Below are positions 49,459 through 60,700 of a DNA stretch of 64,000 bases, one piece after another. The DNA comes from Xanthostigma xanthostigma (Eukaryota; Arthropoda; Insecta; Raphidioptera; Raphidiidae). Under the pieces are notes generated by a model. It saw nothing but the letters and a program-made list of their open reading frames with translations, was not told the origin of the DNA and did not search any database. The position numbers and the translations under genes are program-made. Each line of letters begins with the position of its first letter. Position 1 is the stretch's first letter. The stretch spans positions 744,001-808,000 of the forward strand of contig OY754467.1 in NCBI GenBank assembly GCA_963575645.1. Direction: 5' to 3'.

Positions 49459-49699
49459 ATTCGGAACCCAAAGGAATGACGAGACCTCTGGTGAGAAATG
49501 CGCCGAACTGTCATAAGGTGGGTTTTTGACAGATAAACTATGGAGACATAAGATAAACATTGATTTAGAAAAGCATGAATGAGGCTAGGTTAGCCTCCAT
49601 CATGCTTTTCTAAATCAATGTTTACATGTCAAAAACCACTCTTAGGACAGTTCGGCGCATTTCTCACCAGAGGTCTCACCATTCCTTTGAGTTCCGAAT
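49459..49699. mobile_element. Nested foldback MITE, 241 bp
   Basis: Outer arms ATTCGGAAC..GGTGAGAAATGCGCCGAAC are inverted at the right end. Inside them a second inverted pair, AACATTGATTTAGAAAAGCAT and its complement, closes on a 2-base GG centre. The whole element folds almost end to end. Confidence 0.7.
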
Positions 49700-49841
49700 A
49701 CCACTGGGCTCATCGACGAATCAACGCTTTCTATTTTAAATGAAATCTTCCAAATGGAATAAATTCCATATTTATATTAAAAAAAAAACGCTTATAGAAC
49801 AATATTCTTTAAATCTATTCTTTAACCGTGATTGGATTGTT

Positions 49842-49847
49842 GTTTAT
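49842..49847 (-). promoter_or_regulatory. Polyadenylation signal for the CAP gene
   Basis: AATAAA on the minus strand, about 155 bp after the stop codon at 50003. Confidence 0.4.
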
Positions 49848-50002
49848 TTAGGAGTTTAAGGGACGGTGACCCTTGGAGGCTGACCAAAAGTGGCAACGAA
49901 TACGAATCTACTATTGTTTTGTTGTATCTATAATGTATTTTAATCCATATCTACAGTTTTTTGGAATGTGACTCTTTTACGTTCTACGGTTTTGCTCCGC
50001 TG

Positions 50003-53000
50003 TCAGAGCAACCTTGGCACATTATCATTGAACTGATTGATAATGTTGCCTCTCGGATAATAATTGGCTACGACGAATATCTTCCCTGTTTTGCCGCGCG
50101 CCATTGCCATTCCCATTTCGGCGCTGCTCTTCCAAATCATCTGCGTGAAATGGCCGGCCTTCAGCACGCGCGATTCGGTATTCCAAGTGTATTCCTTGAT
50201 CTCGTTGTACCAATTTCGGCACACATCTCTGGCCGGCAGAATCACGTTCGGATCGGAAGACCAAACGTAGAAGATATTTTCGCCGTATCTCGTGTCGGGA
50301 CGGTGGTAGAATTTGTCTTCGCGCGCCAGAGTTTGAGCCCATTCTTTGGCGTACTCGAAAAGCTGCAAAATTGTTAAGAAGGTCAGAGTTTCCGTTCTTC
50401 TTAAATTAAATAAACTATTTTTAACAAAAAAATTGAACCGACTTCAAAATATGCACTAAAAAGTAATAAAATAATTATTTTTGGAGTCGGTGTCAGCCAA
50501 AATGAAATCTATTCCGAGAACTAGACATGTAAGATTTAAATTACTACTTTCGAATTCCGATGTGACACCGACTCCAAAAATGATTATTTTATTACTTTTT
50601 AGTGCATATTTTGAAGTCGGTTCAATTTTTTTGTTAAAAATATTTTATTTTTCTCTTTTTAGTGTTAGTACTCAATAAATTATGCAGTTATTTTATGAAG
50701 TATTGCAATGGGTAAAATTTGAGAGTTTCCCTCGATTTCTCCGAATTCCACCATCAGATCCTGACTTGGTTCCGATGGGACCACCTCGGAAGTGCACTCT
50801 TTCGAATAGAAAAAGAATTTTGAAAATCGGTCCATAATTGACTGATAAATCGGTGAACATACATAAAAAAAATATATATACAGTCGAACATAGAACCTCC
50901 TCCTTTTTAAACGCTTTATATTAGTTTGGGTTGTAAATATGTATGTATGTAACTAACTCCGTAACGGAATCTTTGAGCATAATTTTCACCAATTTCCCGA
51001 AGTCTGATTAATTTGAAACTTTGCATACGTATCAAGGACCGATGACAATGCAATAATTTGATAACAGTTTCCCATTATCCTTATTAGGACCCCCAGGATT
51101 AATAAATTCTTTTATAGATCCTCTGTAGTAAACGCTTTATTTTCACCAATTTCCCGAAGTCTGATTAATTTGAAACTTTGCATACGTATCAAGGACCGAT
51201 GACAATGCAATAATTTGATAACAGTTTCCCATTATCCTTATTAGGACCCCCAGGATTAATAAATTCTTTTATAGATCCTCAGATTAATTTGAAACTTTGC
51301 ATACGTATCAAGGACCGATGACAATGCAATAATTTGATAACAGTTTCCCATTATCCTTATTAGGACCCCCAGGATTAATAAATTCTTTTATAGATCCTCA
51401 AACTAAAAAGTGAAAAATAAAATATAGTTTAAAAAAAACTAAAAAACACGCTTTATATCGCACTAAAAAGTAAAAAATAATTGTTTTAAAATAAGCTTAA
51501 AAAGCGTTGGGCGCTCGATGTACGAAAATGTGGAACAAAGCGCCCCACGCTTTTTAAGCTTATTTTAAAACAATTATTTTTTACTTTTTAGTGCGATATA
51601 AAGCGTGTTTTTTAGTTTTTTTTAAACTATATTTTTTAATAATAACAGCTGAAACAATGTGAGTCTGATGCCTTGGTATACATTTAATATTGATAATTTT
51701 ATTACTTAAAGTGTTTAATTGACGTTCCTTAGGGAGCTATCAGAAATGAGTTTTATGCTTGTCAAATGAAATATTGGTGCTGTGCCCATAAAAGCACACT
51801 AACCTAAAATTCGCGTGACTTTAAAAATATTACGTTTTTTCTCATTGATATTGGCATGTAATTTGGACACACCTTAATAATAGCAGATGCTTTATTTATG
51901 TCTAATCAATAAAGAATAGAAAGCATATAACATCTTTTTAAACACCGTTTATTGGTCATACATTTTTATTTAGATAATAAAACCCAGCGTTTCGTTTATT
52001 TACACTTAAAAACCTTAGATAACACAATGACTTTGTCAGTTGTCTAAGAATTACTGCGTGTTGTGCAGAACAATAATTGTTAAAAATAAAATGGAAAAAA
52101 ATTGCTTGTCTGTAAAGTCGGTTTACGGACGATAGTTTTACGTGATAACGTATTCCGCTCGAAGGTCAGGCGAAACGTGACACATTTCGGAACGTGACAC
52201 TTTTTCGTGCCTGCAGCCGGTGTTTCATCAATTTATAAGACGTTATCACGTCAAAAAATTAAAATGGTGTAAATTTAAAATGTATAAAATTGATTTACAT
52301 AGGGAAATTAGCATTGGGAAAAAATACTTGGATCAGAGTTAGCCATGACTGCATTAATTGTTATCTCTATTGAATGATCGTGGTAATATTGAGGATTTCT
52401 ATTTTATTTTGATTTATTTTTATTTTACTTGGCTTTTTTAATAATAAAAAGCTCTTATAAATCATTATTTTAATTTTTTTGTACAAAAATAAAACAAAAA
52501 AATAACTCCATCTGTTTGGAAACATTTCATTCAAAAATTGTCTGACTGGTATGACGTATGCGCGTTGGTAAATCAATGACCCAATGTCTTTAGGTTCAAC
52601 ACGAATAAGCGGAGATATTTGATCTCGCACCATATTTAAGTATTTTTGAGAATTTAATGTCCCATTAATAAAAAAAGTGCGATTATGTTGTAATCATTTG
52701 AATATTTTCTTCGGTAGTATACACATTCATTTTGCAAAAGAATGTTATCTGTCAAATTGAAAAACAAGATTTCAAGGATCACTCTGATCCAGTCATTTTT
52801 TCTCAATGTTAATTTCCCTATGTGCACCTTACGTGTTTACATACTGTAGACTATTATAATCGTTGACTGTTATGACAGAGAGAGAGATTGTAAATTATAG
52901 ATTTTCGACAACTGAGGTCATTAACGCCTATGTGAAAACATTAAAGTAAAATTACTTACAGCTTGACTGAACTTCAAATCGGATACTCCGTGTTTCTTTC

Positions 53001-56000
53001 GATACTCGTTGTGTATTCTGACACCTTCCCTGGCAAAATCTTCCTCAGTGATTGTATTCAAGTTGATCGGAGACGCACTCTTCTTCGTTCCACCAACTGG
53101 GAAGACGTTTTCCGTAAAACTTCCAACAAAATTACCGGGCGGATGATAATTGCAAACGACAAATATCTGACCGTTTCTATTTTTAGCTACTCCAACACCC
53201 AATTCTTGACTGTCCTTCCAAACGACTTGCGTGAAATGTCCAGACTTCAAGGTCGACGGCTCTCGTCCAAAAACATGATCGATAATTTCGGCGTACCATT
53301 TTTCGACCGGCTCTCTTCCCGATATTTTATGATGCGGATTCGTATTCCAACTACAGAAGATATTTTCTCCGTAATCCGAATTCTTCCTGTGTTCGAGCGC
53401 CCCTTTTGTAGCCAAAACTTTAGCCCATTCTTCGCTGTATTTACATAACTTTCTGCTGAGTTTCAAAGAGTCCACGCCGTGCCTTTGTCGGTACTCGTTA
53501 TGAGCACCCAAGCAGTCTTTTTCGAATTGTAAAACCGTTCCAATGACCGGATTTGTTTTGACGTCTTTGGGTGTTTGGGGAGCTGACAATGGACTTTCTG
53601 TCGTTCCGTTTTGATGGAACCCGCCGACTGGAGGCACATTTTCAGCGAACCGGCCTATAAAATTGCCGGGAGGTGAATAATTGGCAACCACGAATATTTT
53701 ACCGTCTCTTGATTTGGAATAAGCGACACCTAATTCTAAACTTTCTTTCCAAACGATTTGAGAGAAGTGTCCGGAATTCAACGTCGATGGCTCGATTCCA
53801 AACGGATGGCTTTTCATTTCTTCGTACCAACTGTCGACCGGTTCTCTTCCGTTAATCAAGTAGTTTGGATTGGAAGACCAACAACTAAACAAGTTTTCTC
53901 CGTATTCCCGGTTTTTGCTGTGCTCCAAAATGCCTTTCTTTGCCAAATGATCCGCCCATTCTTGACTCACTTTACACATTTTTTTGTTCAGCGTCATCAA
54001 AGGTACACCGTGTTTAGAACGATACTCGTTGTGGGCGCTCAAGCATTCTTGCGCAAAATCGTCAGATGATTTGATAGAATTTGACGAACTACTTTTTTTC
54101 TGAAAATTAAACAATAAACAATTTTTTCGAACTCTTCAGAAATAAAAAAAGGTGTTTTACGAATGTATACCCGAATAACAGATGGAGCGGCCGATGCGAC
54201 GGGACTTCTTTTCGGCGTAGAATTTTTTTGTGCAGTCGGCGAACTCAGCGAATCGATGAAATCGGGCGATAATTTTTTAAAGACGTCTTTTTTTTCTAGC
54301 GATGTCACTTTACGTTCAGTTCTATGGCCGTGGAATGTTTCAATTGTTTCGCGCGTTACTGTTTCAAATTTTGGAGTCTGAAACAAATCAACATCGAGTT
54401 AAACAACTGAAAAAGAAAAACAAACAATTGAACTGTGGTTTTTGTAGTAACTTTACACATACTTCCATTTTTGTTACATTGTTTGAAATATCTTAATTCG
54501 ACGTTGCTGTACGTATATTTACGCAGTTCAAATGTAAAGCCATTCATTTTATAGACCAGATATAATTTTATAGGACGTTTTTTGTATAATTAAAGTAATT
54601 ATTATATTTGTAACATTTGAAAGTAGCAATTTAAATTGTTTCAGATTAAAATAATACAATTTTTAACAGGAACATCAACAAAAGTTAAACACCTACTCAA
54701 ACAAAAGAAATATAAGTATTGAAATTATATAATTAAAAATATTGGAAAATAATGTAATTTCCAATGCAGTGAGTTCATTTTTTAAATAATTTTTCTTTCC
54801 GATGAAGAAGATGATTCATTCACAAATAGAAAATATCTTTAACTTTTGTTGAAGTAGTTTATATTTGCTTGGTAGGTAATTATAAATAAATTACACATGA
54901 ATGGCATTTTCTACAAAAAAGAAAGATTTTTGTGTAATTAGATAATTTATGCATTTTTTTGTGTGTGCGTTTCATAAAAGAAATAACTGAAATCTTCGAA
55001 TTTTCCACTCGTTAGAATTTTGTAATTATAAAGCGGAAAATTGTATGATTTACAAATTTGCGTTTTGCTGAACCGATTTTCATGGATCTTATTTTATTCA
55101 CGCGAGCGAAGCTACAAGTATTAGCCATTGTAAATAATTTCAACAAATAGTTTTTTTTATTGAAATTCGAAATTTTGCAAGTTTATCACGCGTGATTTGG
55201 ATATCTTTTTTGTGCAGAAAGTATTGTTGCTGGTAGACATGAGATGTCCTTGGATAATACCATAATTAATAACAGCATTAAAATTATTACATAAGAATGC
55301 TTAAACAGATAATAAATGCAATTAGCGAGCACCTCGTATTATTAAACATTCTAATTAACCATGCGATCTGATACAGGCGATTCAAAAGTTGTTATATCGA
55401 TTTTTGAAAATTCGCTAACATATATTAACTAAAAATATGGTAAAAGAGTCCATCTGAAATAAAGTTCGGGACAACGATCTCTGGATTAGCATGTATAAAG
55501 CGGTGGGTTGACTAAAGCATTTCGGGGGGGGGCGTTTAAACCTCCAAACTCCCCTCCCCTTGCCTATGACCTTGGTGCCATCTTATCCTTACAGGATGCT
55601 GTGAACCATTTGGCCGAAACAACCAGATCACGCCAATCGAATATTTAATGGTCCTATACTTTAAACAGTTTATCGTTCGAGTAATACGAAAGTAGGGGAG
55701 ATATGGGGAAATAAAAACGCAATATAATTCGGTCGGGGGTTTACGTACATCTCCGTTTTTGGCCGAGGCAAATGTGCGCTGGTCAGTCTTGCGCACCATG
55801 ACGACGCGGCTGAGACCATCAAAGTCATGGCCGTGGGCGGTGCTTTGAAATCTGTTCAGGTCCAACATCGACGCCGGATGACGCATTCGAGGTCTGAAAC
55901 ACACCGAAAAGAAACAAAATTATTATTTATACTTAACTAGCGGTCCCGCCCGGTTTCACCCGGGTGCAAAAGAACGAATGGGGAAGGAAGGGACATGAGT

Positions 56001-59000
56001 ACACACATTCATCTTAGTTTACCGAGATGAATGTTGTGTCCAAATTTCATGACGATCGGAGTTACCGTTCAAAAGTTTTTGTCGATAAAGAGCAGTATTT
56101 AAACTTTTTTTAACTAATAATTTTTTTCAATGAATTAAATAAAATTAAAATAAATTTAAATGTAAGCCTTAGAAGAAAGCAATGAAAAAAATAAAAAAAA
56201 AATTATTCACCCAACGTGGGGCTCGAACCCACGACCCTGATATTGACAGTCGCATGCGCTACCGATTGATCTACCTGAGGTTGTGTTCTTACATCACTAA
56301 TATGAGTATATCTAGTTAGTGCATTTTACATGAATAGAAGCTTATTTTTGAGATAATTTTTGCAACATTTTTCATTAAAGCTCCGTTCCTAATGGTCGTA
56401 GCGTAATATTATATAGCCTATAGCCTTCCTCGATAAATGGACTATCCAAAAAAAAAAATTTATTCAATTTGAACCAGTAGTTCCTGAGATTAGCGCGTTC
56501 AAACAAACAAACTCTTCAGCTTTATATATTAGTATAGATATATAAAGCTGAAGAGTTTGTTTGTTTGGTTGAACGCGCTAATCTCAGAAACTACTGGATC
56601 AAATTGAAAAAAAATTTTTTTTTTGGATAGTCCATTTATAGAGGGAGGCTATGGGCTATATAATATCACGCTACGACCAATAGGAGCGGAGCATCAATGA
56701 AAAATGTTGCAAAAAGTTAAGATCCGTATCCGCGGATCTTGAAACCAAAAATCCGTATTCAGATCCGTATCCGCGGATATACATTTTTAACGATCCGGCA
56801 CATCACTAATAGTTACTTACGCAACGGCTTGAAGTCTTAATATATAAATCTAATTTCATGAAATGCCCTCCGAAACAATTAATTTATAACAAAAAAAAAA
56901 ACATTTGATTTACAGTCGTGACAAAAATGTGCACGAACGGTTATCTGTTTTTGTGACACTTCGTATAAAAAAATGTGTTTTATATATACACAGTTATTTA
57001 TATGTTTTAAGTGAAAATTATTTATACCATTTTTTCTGCTCTGAATTCTACGATAATTTATCGTGATAATATTTGAGATCAGGGAGATAACATTTTACTA
57101 TTTTCTCTCTTTTTTATCGTTATAAAATTCCAGATCAATTAAAATATTAATAAAGAAGTACGGTAATCGCCATTGTTAAAACTTATTGTTTTCATTCAGT
57201 GACTTTGATAATTTTAATTTCAATTAAAATTTAAAAACACTATGCGCCGTTGACTACATGATTAAAAAATTGAGATTTTAAAGAACAATCAAAGTTCATT
57301 GTCAATTTTTGTATGGGGAAAACGGACAACTGTAATCTTTCAAGGAAAAACATTTTTAAAATGATGACATTTCAACCTGCATAATAGTGATGTGCCGGAT
57401 ATCCGTATCCGCGGATATCCGAGGGAGAAGAAGATCCGTATCCGTTAGTTTTTGGTGGATCCTTTACGAATCTTTTACCTTATTAATTTTCAATTCATAG
57501 ATGAAATTTTATATAAGATAGGTGATTAGGTAATAATGAAAAACTGTTAAATTCCATTCAGATTATTTTTTATTTTTTTATATCTTATTTGGCACCTTTA
57601 TATTGCAAACATTTATCGTAGTGAGTACCATACTAATAGTACGTAACTCAAAGGTACTAACTCAACTATCTTTATAATGAGATATTGCACATCGATCTTT
57701 GGAAAGAGACAATCTGTTATGAGAGTTAACTCTTAAAAAGGTCAATAACTTTTTCCCATAACAGAGAGTCTCTTTCCAAAGGTCGATGTGCAATATTTAC
57801 CGCTGCGTACTCTAAGAAAGTTAAGATCCGTATCCGCGGATCTTGAAACCAAAAATCCGTATTCAGATCCGTACCCGTGGATATACATTTTTAGCGATCC
57901 GGCACATCACTACTGCATAACCAATCGGTTTTTGGTACGCGACGGTCATGTTTGAGGACCGCTGTTTTTTCGAATATCGATTACTTACTTCGGTAATTTA
58001 AAAATTCCATTTGCACGATTTTTAGTAGAGTGAAAGTGTATTGTTATTAATGTTTAAAAGGTCTGTTTAGGTGAAAAACGTGTTGATTTCTGATGAAATT
58101 AGCTAATGCGCCGGATGCCACTCAAATACGAACGAAATCTTTCATTTTTTAAGATTTTACAATCGTATCGACCAGAATGGCGAACCTATGGCACGCGTGC
58201 CACAGGTGACACGCGACAGATTATTGTTGACACGGCATTGATTGAGATTATCAAAATAATTATTTTTATCGATGTTTGATTAATTTTTTTAGTTGCTTGT
58301 CGGCACGTCATGGCTGCATTAAATATTTTTGAAAAGAAATTGGCACGTAGGTGTAGAAAAGTTGGCCACCCCTGGTATAGACAATAAAAATGTAAAGACC
58401 GCAGTACGTGACCCACAATCAATATTTATAAAAATTTAAATTTGTCGACAAAGCAAAAAGTACACACCCCTGTAGGCCGCTGTATAATTAAAAATTACTT
58501 TTTTTGCACTGCCCTGCATGAGAAAATAACTGCCTTACATGCATATAAACTGCGACCCATTACGCACTAGTGCGGTAAAGTAAACCAAAACTGGTCGCGC
58601 TATACCAATTCCATACTAAATCATTGTTTGTCTATCAGTTGTTTTTTTATAACCTACAATTAGATGTGGCGTTTGTTCAAAAGTTCACTGTCAAAAATTT
58701 TGAAAATGAACTGAAAAGTAACTATTTTATAGGAGGTACATGCAAAAAATACCAGTTATACCGCGGGCGTATGCTTATAAGAGTCGTGTATAAACTCGCA
58801 GGTGCTCGTTTTAAACCGTAATGTCACAACTCGTCGGAATATAACCCACTAGGTATACAATCTACTATTTAATTACCGAACGTGTTTCAATCAATTTAAA
58901 TGTTAGGTCCTATTTTGGTAGTAAACCAAGTCGATCAAGAATAGCGATCTGTAGAGCTTGGACGTACGTATAGACCACAAATGTTCAATTGCAATTTTAA

Positions 59001-59324
59001 CACTCGTATCAATCTAAAAATGGTCCCAATTTATATAGAGCAGAGTCATGCTGTTTCGAAGAGCGACAATTTTAATGAATTTTAATTCAAAAACAAACTG
59101 AAAATCCAGTTCCCATTTTGGTTAGCTTTCAAATTAGCGGATTTGGAATTTTGAATTACACAAACACCGTTATAAATAACGCCAACTAATTTTTTCGATA
59201 ACATTTTGATCTTGCACTGTTTCGATCACAAAATTTTTTTCCACGATTTTTTTTTTTATTCGAAATAAAATCATTTTTAACACACTCGATCTAATTGAAT
59301 TATCACTTACATTAGCGAAGGCAT
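50003..59324 (-). CDS. Triple CAP-domain protein, GAPR-1-like
   Basis: Five exons join in frame: 59324-59311, 55893-55749, 54377-54171, 54099-52960 and 50362-50003, giving 621 residues. Three CAP/SCP domains follow a 136-residue Ser/Lys-rich N-terminus: about 137-280, 315-459 and 476-617. Each keeps the CAP His-Glu-His set: H182, E190, H233; H359, E367, H410; H522, E530, H573 (motifs Y-G-E-N and G-H-F-[ST]-Q), and the N-Y-x-P-x-G-N end. There is no signal peptide, no cysteine-rich hinge and few cysteines, so it resembles intracellular, membrane-associated GAPR-1 (GLIPR2) rather than secreted venom-type CAPs. Domain 3 is split by a 2.6 kb intron. Exons 3-5 are secure; exon 2 is likely; the 14-base first coding exon rests on phase and donor only. 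Confidence 0.88.
50418..50637. repeat. Hairpin repeat in CAP intron 4
   Basis: AACAAAAAAATTGAACCGAC at the left is inverted at the right, with arms of about 75 bp through CTTCAAAATATGCACTAAAA and ATTTTTGGAGTCGGTGTCA. Downstream, GGGACCACCTCGGAAGTGCA (about 50778) belongs to a repeat common in insect genomes. Confidence 0.7.
50916..51640 (+). repeat. Hairpin repeat family C, copy 2, with tandem expansion
   Basis: It has the same 5' part as copy 1 (18904), but the block ending ATAGATCCTC is present three times: about 50982-51122, 51140-51280 and 51283-51399. The hairpin follows (arms about 51415-51507 and 51548-51636, loop 51508-51547 in inverse orientation to copy 1). Confidence 0.8.
52095..52253 (-). 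repeat. Family B element, copy 7 (shortest form)
   Basis: Only the ends and about 40 bp of interior remain: TTGCTTGTCTGTAAAGTCGG inward, then ACGTGATAACGTATTCCGCT, and the closing AGACGTTATCACGTCA. Confidence 0.7.
52297..52846 (-). mobile_element. Tc1/mariner-like deletion derivative with transposase remnant
   Basis: Second copy of 24740-25307. The right TIR is complete (ends ACATACTG|TA); the left lacks its outer 30 bases. On the minus strand about 52520-52680 translates F-F-I-N-G-T-L-N, then V-R-D-Q-I-S-P, then V-R-Q-F-L-N-E-M-F-P-N-R-W, the order seen around the second catalytic Asp of Tc1/mariner-type transposases; that Asp region itself is altered. Confidence 0.75.
55937..56538 (-). mobile_element. 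Non-autonomous Helitron, copy 3 (CAP intron 1)
   Basis: Minus-strand 5' TCTATACTAATATATAAAGC and 3' GGGACCGCTAG, with A and T at the insertion borders; 602 bp, nearly the same length as copy 2. Contains the tRNA-like module (plus 56213-56283) with intact B box GGTTCGAGCCCC. Confidence 0.85.
56539..56713 (+). mobile_element. Truncated Helitron, copy 4, head-to-head with copy 3
   Basis: It begins TATATAAAGCTGAAGAGTTT directly against the 5' end of copy 3 and breaks off after AAAAATGTTGCAAAAAG, where a hAT fragment starts. Confidence 0.75.
56714..56808 (+). mobile_element. 3' fragment of the hAT-type element
   Basis: It matches the last 95 bp of 57385-57912 (GATCCGTATCCGCGGATCTT to CCGGCACATCACTA). 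It lacks the 5' end. Confidence 0.75.
57385..57912 (+). mobile_element. hAT-type non-autonomous transposon with perfect 8 bp TSD
   Basis: TIR TAGTGATGTGCCGGAT / ATCCGGCACATCACTA is flanked by CTGCATAA at 57377-57384 and 57913-57920. Subterminal repeats GGATATCCGTATCCGCGG are many. The interior has a second inverted pair (TCTTTGGAAAGAGAC..GTCTCTTTCCAAAGGTCGA) and no transposase. Confidence 0.85.
58173..58374. mobile_element. hAT-type MITE, 202 bp
   Basis: Ends CAGAATGGCGAACC and GTTGGCCACCCCTG form short imperfect TIRs; 8 bp duplications GTATCGAC (58165-58172) and GTATAGAC (58375-58382) differ at one base. Confidence 0.7.
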
Positions 59325-59443
59325 TTTCGGTCCATAAAAATTAAAAGTTCGTATAGTTACTGCATCCGCAACTGAAATACAACTGTCTCTGACAGTAATC
59401 AGGTACTACTAAAAATACAAAACACACGCGTAATTTCAACTTT

Positions 59444-59456
59444 CATATATATATAG
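59444..59456 (-). promoter_or_regulatory. Candidate TATA box of the CAP gene
   Basis: CTATATATATATG on the minus strand lies about 120 bp upstream of the proposed start codon at 59324, and a GC-rich stretch lies just further upstream. No well-placed initiator was seen about 30 bp downstream. Confidence 0.3.
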
Positions 59457-59691
59457 AAAACAAATGACTGCGGACAGCGCGCGGTGCGAGCGGTTTTTGT
59501 TATTATTGTAACAAATGAAATAACAATGAAGTCTGGACATGGCGGACGAATTCATCGGACTATGAAATTATAAATATTATCATCATTCGTGCTTATAGTC
59601 GGTTTCTGTGTTCAATTTACCATAAGTCACACCTCGAAATGTAGACGACGTCGCTTTTGGTAGGTTTCTGTTGCCCCGTTATATTAAAAAT

Positions 59692-59923
59692 ATTTTTCTT
59701 CATACCTCGATCGAAAGTACGTACTTTCCGTCCCTTATAGCAGGGACGAAAGTTTGACATTTACTCCCTGTTATTTATTATATTAAATGACAGCGGTGAC
59801 CCTAATTAGGAGTATAAATACGCATGAGAAATTTTTCCTCCCGCCGTTCTCACTGGGAGGAAATGTCAATCTTTTGTCCCTGCTGACGAAAGTACGTACT
59901 TTCGAGCGGATATGAAGAAAAAT
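59692..59923. mobile_element. MITE upstream of the CAP promoter
   Basis: TIRs ATTTTTCTTCATA..CG.TCGAAAGTACGTACTTTC are inverted at the right end, with a second matching block (GCAGGGAC, TTGACATTT). The GAAAGTACGTACTTTC core is itself a palindrome. It is 232 bp and begins about 235 bp upstream of the TATA-like site. Confidence 0.6.
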
Positions 59924-60234
59924 CGTATACACCACACGGGCCTTAAATTCGCATCGGGCACATGACGCGCAGGGCCGAAAATTCAACTTTCGGCCCTTGT
60001 GATGTAATATACTATTTCTGCCGTAGGCGTTGACTTAATCAAACAAACTGCCAAATTTAACGTAGTGCAGTTAAAGAATCAAGGACTAATAAGGACACGC
60101 GGTCATTAAGCATACTGGGAATATTTATATATTTTTCCAAATATCGTGAAACTCTTCATGTTTTCATGCGCTTTGCAAATCTGCAACTTTTTAAGACACT
60201 AAACGATTTTTGGCCTGTTTTATATTAGCCGAAC

Positions 60235-60700
60235 TTATAGAAAAAGAAAAGCAGAATCGATTCCGACCATCTGTAATCCTGTACCACTTTTAGTTTCAGA
60301 GATATGAGCGTTTATTTATTTTATTTAAAAAAAACTTAAAACACGCCATAACGTCTAAACGACTAACGATTCAGCGTGATTTTTTCTATAAGAATAACCT
60401 CAGTTGTGAGTCGTATGTAAACAATATCGGACAGATTTTTTGTTTTTTTTAAAAAAACAGAAAAAGTAAGAAGGGGGGAAAATTGAAAAATTTCTGTAAA
60501 ATAAATTCGATCTGTTTCGTTTGATATTATGTATACTTATAGAAAAAGTTATTCTGAATCGATTCCGACCATCCGCAACCTCGTATCTCTTCTGGTTTCG
60601 GAGATGATACATTTTAAACCGTCATAGCGTCTAAACTAATCGAGATACGAATTTGCGCTTAGGCCTAATCGATTCAGCGTACTTTTTTCTATAAAACACG
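60235..60700. repeat. Diverged tandem duplication
   Basis: AATCGATTCCGACCATC, TTTCAGAGAT/TTTCGGAGAT and CGATTCAGCGT..TTTTTTCTATA recur about 300 bp apart (60250-60395 and 60550-60700) in the same order. No ORF. Confidence 0.5.

Noticed and set aside
49961..50377. 138-codon plus ORF over the third CAP domain
   Set aside because: It is antisense to a clear CAP domain and resembles no protein.
50982..51400. CRISPR-like spaced repeat
   Set aside because: The repeats are about 150 bp units in direct tandem without unique spacers, in a eukaryotic intron.
52963..54069. Plus ORFs of 161, 60 and 103 codons
   Set aside because: Shadows of CAP domains 1 and 2 on the minus strand.
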